Assembly (NCBI GenBank): GCA_947455595.1
Contig: CANGOP010000007.1
Span: forward strand, 1-64,000
DNA length: 64,000 nucleotides
Source of the DNA: Gammaproteobacteria bacterium
GTDB lineage: Bacteria > Pseudomonadota > Gammaproteobacteria > Steroidobacterales > Steroidobacteraceae
Direction: 5' to 3'
How positions within the stretch are numbered: position 1 is the stretch's first letter; each line of letters begins with the position of its first letter. Shown piece by piece: positions 58,330 to 64,000 of this stretch. Under the pieces are notes generated by a model. The model had not been told where the DNA came from and made no database searches. It worked only from the letters and a program-made list of their open reading frames with translations. The position numbers were made by a program, and so were the translations under genes.

Positions 58330-58987
58330 TACGCGGTCAGCCGGGATTGGTTTCACCTCCGCTCGCACTCGAGAACGTTTGATTCAGCGTCTGCGCGATC
58401 AAGGTATCCGCGACGAGCAAGTGCTGGAGCGTATTCGCAGCGTCCCTCGGCATTTGTTCGTCGATGAGGCCTTGGCGACCCGTGCCTACGAAGACACCTC
58501 GTTGCCGATTGGGTATGGGCAGACGATTTCCCAACCCTATGTGGTGGCCCGCATGACCGAGGCACTCACGGAAGGTGTCTCGTTACGCAATGTGCTCGAA
58601 GTGGGCACTGGATGTGGCTATCAGACGACGGTGCTCGCCCCGTTGGTGTCGCAACTGTTTAGCATTGAACGCCTCTTGCCGATCCTCGAGCGCACCCGCC
58701 AACGGCTCACCGAGTTTGGTCTGCCCAACGTCCGCTTGCGACACGGTGACGGCTTTGCCGGCTGGAAGGCCTACGCACCCTTCGACGGCATTATCGTGGC
58801 GGCGGCGCCTGCCATGGTGCCGGAGGCGTTGCTGCTCCAGTTGTCGCCCCGCGGTGGGCGACTGATCTTGCCGGTGGGCCCCGAAGGCTCGCAAGAACTG
58901 CTGCGCATCACGCGCCGAGACGACAACGTGATCCGTGAACGCTTGGGGATTGTTAGCTTCGTGCCATTACTGGCGGGGATGGCATGA
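58322..58987 (+). CDS. pcm: Protein-L-isoaspartate O-methyltransferase
   Basis: 221 aa. FTSARTRERLIQRLRDQGI at the N-terminus; VPRHLFVDEALATRAYEDTSLPIGYGQTISQPYVVARM is spread over the substrate-binding part; SAM-binding VLEVGTGCGYQTTVLAPL; and LPVGPEGSQELLRI. It repairs isoaspartyl residues in aged proteins. It overlaps surE and nlpD by 8 and 4 bases. Confidence 0.96.
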   Translation: MSDTRSAGIGFTSARTRERLIQRLRDQGIRDEQVLERIRSVPRHLFVDEALATRAYEDTSLPIGYGQTISQPYVVARMTEALTEGVSLRNVLEVGTGCGYQTTVLAPLVSQLFSIERLLPILERTRQRLTEFGLPNVRLRHGDGFAGWKAYAPFDGIIVAAAPAMVPEALLLQLSPRGGRLILPVGPEGSQELLRITRRDDNVIRERLGIVSFVPLLAGMA

Positions 58988-59670
58988 CGGCCTTAGCCGT
59001 GCGTGTCGGGTTACTGCTGAGTGTCTTGTTCGGGATCGGGGCATGCACTGCGCCGCCACCACGACCGGTCGCGCCCGCGAGCGAGGAGGTCGCCTACGTT
59101 GTTCAAGCCGGCGATACCTTGTACTCGATTTCCTTTCGCCGCGGTCTCGACTATCGCGAAGTGGCACGCTGGAATGGGATCGGCACCGATTACCGAATCT
59201 ACGTGGGGCAGACACTTCATTTGTCTGCGCCTGCCGGTGGCGTGATCGTACCTGCGCCGCGCGTTGAACCCAAACCGGTCGAGGAGGGGCCGCCGAGCGC
59301 GCCACCCCATTGGCTTTGGCCGACGGACGGACCGGTGCTTGGCAGCGTGACGCAACCGATGGGGGGCGTGGGTCTGCGCATCGGCGGTGCGCCGCAAGCG
59401 GACATCCGGGCGGCGGCGGCGGGTAAGGTGGTCTACACCGGATCCGGTTTACGGGCCTATGGACTGCTGGTCATCGTCAAGCACGACGAGACCTGGCTGT
59501 CGGCCTATGGCTATAACCATGACGTCTTGGTCCACGAGGGAGACACGGTGCGTGAAGGCCAGCCGATCGCCCGGATGGGTGATGGCCCCGGTGGCACACC
59601 GACGTTGTATTTTGAGATCCGCTCACAAGGCAAGCCGATCGATCCGCTGAAACTCTTGCCGCGTCGGTAG
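58984..59670 (+). CDS. nlpD: NlpD-like lipoprotein with LysM and degenerate M23 domain
   Basis: 228 aa. Signal peptide with lipobox GIGAC, lipidated cysteine at residue 21. LysM domain at about residues 39-80 (VQAGDTLYSISFRRGLDYRE, WNGIGTDYRIYVGQTLHL). The LytM/M23 domain (about 125-228) lacks the zinc ligands: the HxxxD position reads GGAPQADI and the HLHFE motif reads TLYFEIR. Catalytically dead LytM proteins such as E. coli NlpD activate the amidase AmiC at the division site. The C-terminal PIDPLKLLPRR matches NlpD. At 228 aa it is shorter than E. coli NlpD (379). rpoS, the usual next gene, is not here. Confidence 0.9.
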   Translation: MTALAVRVGLLLSVLFGIGACTAPPPRPVAPASEEVAYVVQAGDTLYSISFRRGLDYREVARWNGIGTDYRIYVGQTLHLSAPAGGVIVPAPRVEPKPVEEGPPSAPPHWLWPTDGPVLGSVTQPMGGVGLRIGGAPQADIRAAAAGKVVYTGSGLRAYGLLVIVKHDETWLSAYGYNHDVLVHEGDTVREGQPIARMGDGPGGTPTLYFEIRSQGKPIDPLKLLPRR

Positions 59671-59677
59671 CGACTGC

Positions 59678-60046
59678 TTAGCCCAGCAAGACCGCTAAGG
59701 CGACCGGCCGTCCGTCGCCGACCAACACATTGTAGGTGCGCGCCGCGCCACCCAGATTCATGACTTCAATACCCACTCGGCGCGCCATCGCGTGGTACAT
59801 CAACGCCGGCGCAGGAAACTGTTGCTCCAACCCGGTCGCCAGCAGGATGAGTTCCACACCCATCGCCAAGACCGCATCCAGATCCTCTGTGGTAAGGTCC
59901 GCCACGCTGCGCGCCGCCCACGGCGTGACCGTCGTCGGCGTCACGATGACGCTCGCCGTGTGGTGTTCGTTGCCAATCCACAGACCGTCCGCCCCATAGC
60001 GGGTGACGAGTTTGGCGGTAGGCGAGGTTTCTTGTGCGAACTTCAT
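59678..60046 (-). CDS. Mth938-like domain protein (DUF498 family)
   Basis: 122 aa from ATG at 60046; an ATG at 60064 adds six residues (RYRIG) and is possible. The family pattern is seen: ITRYG-like VTRYGADGLWIGNEH, SVIVTPTTVTPW, a central VLAMGVELILLATGLEQQFP segment with the LLLGTG-like turn, and VEVMNLGGAARTYNVLVGDGR. Members are small cytoplasmic proteins (MTH938/Xcc1710 fold, related to the NDUFAF3 assembly factor in eukaryotes) of unproven bacterial function. It is convergent with nlpD and divergent from the RpfE-like gene. Confidence 0.82.
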   Translation of the reverse strand: MKFAQETSPTAKLVTRYGADGLWIGNEHHTASVIVTPTTVTPWAARSVADLTTEDLDAVLAMGVELILLATGLEQQFPAPALMYHAMARRVGIEVMNLGGAARTYNVLVGDGRPVALAVLLG

Positions 60047-60066
60047 CCCGATACGATACCGCATCT

Positions 60067-60990
60067 ATGTACCGCTTCCACGTCGCCATTGCTGACCTTG
60101 TGCCACCGCTCTCGGGAGAACGGGATGGCTTGCCTCGGCTGCCGGTGTTGGAGCGACTCCTCGCGATGGCGGATGTGACCTCGGTCGGGGGTGACTGGCG
60201 AACGTGGGCGCTCACCCAGTTGGGCTGCACTCTGGCGGCCGGGCGGCCGGCACTGGCCCGTCTGATGGCTGAGCAAGCCGGTGGGCTGATCGACGGTTAC
60301 ACCTGGTTCGCGCTCGCGCCGTTGCATCTGGTCGCCGGGCTCACCACCGTTCATCACCACGCGGCGGGACCCGGCGTCTTGAGTCCTGCGACAGCCGAGC
60401 AGTTGGTCGCCGGTCTCACCCGAGACTTCGCAGACCCCGATCTGGCGTTCCGCCGAGTCGGTGGCCTCGTCTTGCTCGGGGTGGTCGGTCGAGTCGACAT
60501 TGAGACTCAGGATCCGGCGTTGTTGGCCGGCCGTGAATTATCCGACGGGATTGCGCGCGGCCCCGATGCGCGACGCTTGGCACGGTTGTGCGGTGAATTC
60601 GAATTATGGCTGCACGGGCGAGGGGTCAGCACCCGCGATGGCCGGGCTGTCCATGCGCTGTATCCTTGGGGTGAGGGAAACGTGCCCGTGGCGAAGGCCG
60701 AACGGTCGCCACGATTGTTGACGGATGATCCTTTCTTGGTCGCAGCCAGCGGCCACAAGACCGAGCCGACGGCTGCTCTCGATGTCTGGTCGGTTGCCGA
60801 TCTCTTGGCGCAGGGGCGGAGCTTTGCCGAGGCGGATGACCTCTGGGCGCGACCCCTGCGGGCTCGTTTGCGTGATGGTGAAATTAGCGAGGCGCAGGTC
60901 CATATGGCCGGACGAACGTGGCGAATTCGCGCCGGCCAGCACTGGCGCGTGTGGCGCGCGGTCAAGCCGTGGTGGGAGCAACTGTCATGA
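60067..60990 (+). CDS. RpfE-like conserved protein upstream of recJ (COG4255 type)
   Basis: 307 aa from ATG at 60067. No enzymatic motif that I can name. Recognisable stretches are FHVAIADLVPPLSG at the N-terminus, a conserved-looking TTVHHHAAGPGVLSP, and STRDGRAVHALYPWGEGNVP. Proteins of this kind lie directly before recJ in Xanthomonas (rpfE in the rpf cluster) and in betaproteobacteria, where some are annotated as phosphoglycerate mutase-like. Xanthomonas rpfE mutants have altered extracellular enzyme levels, but the biochemical role is unknown. It overlaps recJ by 4 bases. The family link is from memory of gene order and similarity, so confidence is moderate. Confidence 0.68.
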   Translation: MYRFHVAIADLVPPLSGERDGLPRLPVLERLLAMADVTSVGGDWRTWALTQLGCTLAAGRPALARLMAEQAGGLIDGYTWFALAPLHLVAGLTTVHHHAAGPGVLSPATAEQLVAGLTRDFADPDLAFRRVGGLVLLGVVGRVDIETQDPALLAGRELSDGIARGPDARRLARLCGEFELWLHGRGVSTRDGRAVHALYPWGEGNVPVAKAERSPRLLTDDPFLVAASGHKTEPTAALDVWSVADLLAQGRSFAEADDLWARPLRARLRDGEISEAQVHMAGRTWRIRAGQHWRVWRAVKPWWEQLS

Positions 60991-62717
60991 GAAGGCCCAT
61001 CCGGCGCCGCGAGGTGCCGAACGTTGATTTAGGAGCGGGGTTCGATCCGCTGCTCGCGCGCATCTTTGCGGCGCGTGGCGTCCGCGGGCTCGACGAAGTG
61101 CAGGATTACACGCTCCAGCATTTGGCCCGCGTCTCCACACTGGAGGCGGTGGAGGCCGCGGCGTCCCTTATCGCCGACCATATCGCCCGACAGAGCGAGA
61201 TCCTGGTGGTGGGCGACTATGATGCCGATGGCGCCACGGCCACCGCGTTAGTGGTGCGCGGGTTAAGAGCACTGGGCCACGGACGCGTCGGCTATCTGGT
61301 ACCCGATCGGGCGAAGTTTGGCTACGGACTGACCGAGGGCATTGCCGAAGTGGCGATCGAGCGGCGGCCGTCGCTGATCATCACCGTCGACAATGGCGTA
61401 TCCAGTCATGAGGGTATTGATCGCGTGCGGGCCGCCGGTATCGACGTGCTGGTGACGGACCATCACTTGCCCGGCCTCTCACTACCGGCCGCCAACGTCA
61501 TCGTGAATCCCAATCTTCACAGCAGTGGTTTTGCGAGCCGCGCATTGGCGGGCGTGGGCGTTGCCTTTTATGTGCTCAATGCGCTCGCACGTCACTTGGG
61601 CCGGCCGACGTCGCTGATCGCGCAGTTTCTGGACCTGGTGGCGCTTGGGACGATCGCCGACGTCGTACCGCTGGACCGAAACAATCGCATCTTGGTGGAG
61701 CAAGGGCTGCGGCGAATTCGTGAGGGTCGCTGTGTGCAGGGCATCCATGCGCTTGCCGCGGCGGCGGGGCGGACGTTGTCGAACGCAACGCCTTCGGACC
61801 TTGGTTTCACCATCGGCCCCAGGCTCAATGCCGCGGGCCGATTGGAGGACATGCGGATCGGCATCGAGTGCCTTCTGACGGATGATCCAGCGCAAGCGTC
61901 GCAACTGGCCGATCAGCTCGATACGATCAATCGTAAGCGGAGGACTCTACAAGCCGATACGCAAGATGAGGCGATGGAGATCGTGGCCCGTCTGCGTCTG
62001 ACGCATAGTGAGAGTGACCCGCCCGCGGCGCTGACGTTGTTTGATCCGAGCTGGCACCCCGGGGTGGTGGGTTTGGTCGCCGGCCGTGTGAAAGACGTGG
62101 TCCACAGGCCCGTTGTGGTCTTTGCGCCGGCCGAGGATGGGTTGCTGCGAGGATCGGCCCGGTCGGTGTCCGGAATCCATATTCGGGATGCCCTTGAGGC
62201 GGTGTCGACGGCTCACCCGGGTCTGATCGACCGCTTCGGTGGCCATGCGATGGCGGCCGGGTTGTCGCTGCAGCCGCAGTTCGTGAAGGCGTTTGCCACC
62301 GCGTTTGAGGGAGAAGTGGCGCGACGCGCAGAGCCAGGCTCGCTTGATGGCGCGATCCTCACGGACGGGGAATTAGAAGCCACCGCGATGACGGTCGAGG
62401 TGGCGGATCGGTTACAGGCAGCAGGTCCGTTTGGGTCCGGCTTTCCTGAGCCGACCTTCGATGGTGAATTTCGTGTCCGTGACGTGAAAATCCTCAAGGA
62501 GCGTCACCTGAAGATGACCTTGACCGGGGGGCCGCGGACGCCCCCCTTGGACGCAATTGCCTTCAACTGGATGGCCAAGCCCGACGCCTGGGAGCCGGCG
62601 CGAGACAGTACGGTTCGCGTGGTCTATCGACTGGACGTGAATGATTGGCAGGGCCTGCGGCGCCCGCAGTTGCTATTGGAGTACCTGGAGCCGATCGAGA
62701 CCACCCGCATGCTATGA
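60987..62717 (+). CDS. recJ: Single-stranded-DNA-specific exonuclease RecJ
   Basis: 576 aa from ATG overlapping the preceding stop; E. coli RecJ is 577 aa. DHH phosphoesterase motifs: I, VVGDYDADGATATAL with D77, D79, D81; II, IITVDNGVSSHEG; III, VLVTDHHLPG; IV, LDLVALGTIADVVPLD. DHHA1 domain: FDPSWHPGVVGLVAGRVKD, GSARSVSGIHIRDAL and DRFGGHAMAAGLSL. It degrades ssDNA 5' to 3' in RecF recombination and mismatch repair. Followed by prfB and lysS as in E. coli. Confidence 0.97.
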   Translation: MRRPIRRREVPNVDLGAGFDPLLARIFAARGVRGLDEVQDYTLQHLARVSTLEAVEAAASLIADHIARQSEILVVGDYDADGATATALVVRGLRALGHGRVGYLVPDRAKFGYGLTEGIAEVAIERRPSLIITVDNGVSSHEGIDRVRAAGIDVLVTDHHLPGLSLPAANVIVNPNLHSSGFASRALAGVGVAFYVLNALARHLGRPTSLIAQFLDLVALGTIADVVPLDRNNRILVEQGLRRIREGRCVQGIHALAAAAGRTLSNATPSDLGFTIGPRLNAAGRLEDMRIGIECLLTDDPAQASQLADQLDTINRKRRTLQADTQDEAMEIVARLRLTHSESDPPAALTLFDPSWHPGVVGLVAGRVKDVVHRPVVVFAPAEDGLLRGSARSVSGIHIRDALEAVSTAHPGLIDRFGGHAMAAGLSLQPQFVKAFATAFEGEVARRAEPGSLDGAILTDGELEATAMTVEVADRLQAAGPFGSGFPEPTFDGEFRVRDVKILKERHLKMTLTGGPRTPPLDAIAFNWMAKPDAWEPARDSTVRVVYRLDVNDWQGLRRPQLLLEYLEPIETTRML

Positions 62718-62749
62718 TTCGCGGCTTGAATTGCTGCGTCGAGCCGATC

Positions 62750-63863
62750 ATGAATGTCGATATTTCCCAGCTTGCTGGCCCCATTCGCCGCCAATTGAAG
62801 GATCTCGGGGAACGCCTCGAATCCTTAAGGGGGTATCTTTGAATACGACCGTAAGAGCGAACGTCTCGCGGAAGTCACGCGCGAATTAGAGGACCCGAAA
62901 ATCTGGGATGCCCCAGAAAAGGCTCAGGCACTCGGCAAGGAACGCTCGCAGCTAGAAGCGATTACGACACGCCTGGATCGGGTTCGCGAGAATATCGAGG
63001 GCGCGCTTGAGTTGCTGGAGCTCGCGGAAATGGAGGCCGAGGTGTCGGCCATCCATGGCGTCGAGGCGGATGCCACCGGTTTGGAACGCGACGTCAAAGA
63101 ATTTGAGTTCCAGCGGATGTTTCCCGGCCAGATGGATCCCTCCAACGCCTTTTTGGACATTCAGGCGGGCGCGGGTGGTACGGAGGCGCAAGACTGGGCC
63201 TCTATGCTGCTGCGGATGTATTGCAAGTGGGCTGATCAACACGGGTTCCACTACGAAATCCTCGACCAGAGCGATGGTGAAGTGGCCGGTATCAAGGGCT
63301 GTTCGCTGAAGATCGACGGCCAATTCGCGTACGGCTGGCTGCGCACGGAAACCGGTGTGCATCGCTTGGTGCGCAAGTCACCTTTTGACTCAGGTAATCG
63401 GCGGCATACGTCGTTTGCCTCGGTGTTCGTCTCGCCGGAAGTCAACGATGACATCAATATCGACGTCAACCCGGCAGACTTGGAAGTGGATACCTATCGG
63501 TCCAGCGGTGCCGGTGGTCAGCACGTCAACAAGACGGAGTCTGCGATCCGCATCAAGCATGTGCCCACGGGAATCGTGGTGGCGTGCCAGAGCGAACGGA
63601 GCCAGCATAAGAACCGATCGGCGGCAATGAAGATGTTGAAAGCGAAGTTGTACGAGCTCGAATTCAACAAGCGAAATGCCGCAGCGAAGGTGCTCGAGGA
63701 CTCAAAGTCCGACGTCTCTTGGGGTAACCAAATTCGTTCTTACGTGCTCGATCAGGCGCGAATCAAAGATTTGCGCACCAATGTGGAAATCGGCAACACG
63801 ACCGCCGTTCTCGATGGAGGGCTTGATCCCTTCATGGAAGCCAGTTTGAAGCAGGGGCTCTAA
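62750..63863 (+). CDS. prfB: Peptide chain release factor 2 (programmed +1 frameshift)
   Basis: 370 aa encoded as 62750-62839 joined to 62841-63863. The first 30 codons ([20 protein letters not shown] to RGYL) end at an in-frame TGA (62840-62842); skipping one base continues as [19 protein letters not shown], matching RF2. Downstream: [19 protein letters not shown], the stop-codon-recognition motif RKSPFDSG (SPF) and the catalytic [10 protein letters not shown] with GGQ at 255-257. RF2 reads UAA and UGA, so low RF2 favours the frameshift and restores its level. It lies between recJ and lysS. Confidence 0.97.
62828..62842 (+). promoter_or_regulatory. prfB programmed frameshift site
   Basis: Internal Shine-Dalgarno AGGGGG (62828-62833), then TAT, the slippery CTT (62837-62839) and TGA (62840-62842). 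Spacing and bases are identical to the E. coli prfB site. Confidence 0.96.
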
Positions 63864-63865
63864 CG

Positions 63866-64000
63866 ATGACTGTCAATGAGACGGCCGCTACGGCGGGAGA
63901 TGACAACAAGTTGATCGCCGAACGGCGTCAGAAGCTTGCCGCACTGCGCGAGAAGGGTATTGCGTTCCCCAATGATTTTCGTCGCGATGCGCATGCCGGC
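63866..64000 (+). CDS. lysS: Lysyl-tRNA synthetase, N-terminal fragment (cut by window end)
   Basis: The first 45 codons are visible from ATG, two bases after the prfB stop. [19 protein letters not shown] followed by [11 protein letters not shown] matches the class II LysRS N-terminus (E. coli [15 protein letters not shown]). Gene order prfB-lysS supports it. It charges tRNA-Lys. The anticodon-binding and catalytic domains lie beyond the window. Confidence 0.92.
   Translation, partial: MTVNETAATAGDDNKLIAERRQKLAALREKGIAFPNDFRRDAHAG

Noticed and set aside
62840..62842. prfB as a pseudogene broken by TGA
   Set aside because: The slippery site and internal Shine-Dalgarno match the known programmed frameshift exactly, and both halves align with RF2.

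Overview
The window is a stretch of core chromosome from a Gram-negative proteobacterium, most likely a gammaproteobacterium. Base composition is GC-rich (about 60 percent by eye) and genes are packed tightly with many ATGA/GTGA stop-start overlaps. The gammaproteobacterial assignment rests on gene order: rpsB-tsf-pyrH-frr-uppS-cdsA-dxr-rseP-bamA-skp-lpxD-fabZ-lpxA-lpxB-rnhB-dnaE-accA-tilS, then pyrG-kdsA-eno-ftsB-ispD/F-truD and surE-pcm-nlpD. An RpfE-like gene next to recJ-prfB-lysS, a GTP-type PEP carboxykinase and a map-glnD-dapC-dapD cluster recall Xanthomonadales and related deep gammaproteobacterial lineages. The genus cannot be named from this sequence. No mobile elements, CRISPR arrays, tRNA or rRNA genes were seen.

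Layout. 1-11.9 kb is housekeeping and accessory metabolism: srkA (cut by the window edge), an unrecognised lipoprotein, typA, an N-formylglutamate amidohydrolase-like/YbdK amidoligase pair, dusA, an FHA-linked class III nucleotide cyclase, pckG on the minus strand, a DinG-family helicase and tsaB. 12.0-23.6 kb is a phosphate-starvation island: phoB-phoR, then a metallophosphoesterase plus GT4 glycosyltransferase pair matching the PlcP-Agt membrane-lipid remodelling pathway, pstS with a strong terminator, phoU-dsbB with its own apparent promoter, dapE on the opposite strand, and pstC-pstA-pstB. Candidate Pho boxes (two 7-base half-sites, 11-base period) lie before phoB, plcP, pstS and pstC. 23.7-29.2 kb is a minus-strand operon map-glnD-dapC-dapD.

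29.2-49.7 kb is the long translation/envelope operon from rpsB (extended -10 promoter and a structured leader) to tilS. 49.7-57 kb holds pyrG-kdsA-eno-ftsB, a fused ispDF, truD and an enoyl-CoA hydratase-family gene, with a convergent Smr-domain gene. 57.5-59.7 kb is surE-pcm-nlpD without rpoS next to it. 59.7-64 kb holds a Mth938-like gene, the RpfE-like gene, recJ, prfB with its programmed +1 frameshift, and the start of lysS.

Most of the window is conserved core genome. The most unusual parts are the plcP-agt pair inside the Pho locus, the relocated phoU coupled to dsbB, the ispDF fusion with an internal ribosome binding site, the amidohydrolase/amidoligase pair, and the cyclase with an altered active-site position. 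No wholly new multigene system could be supported.
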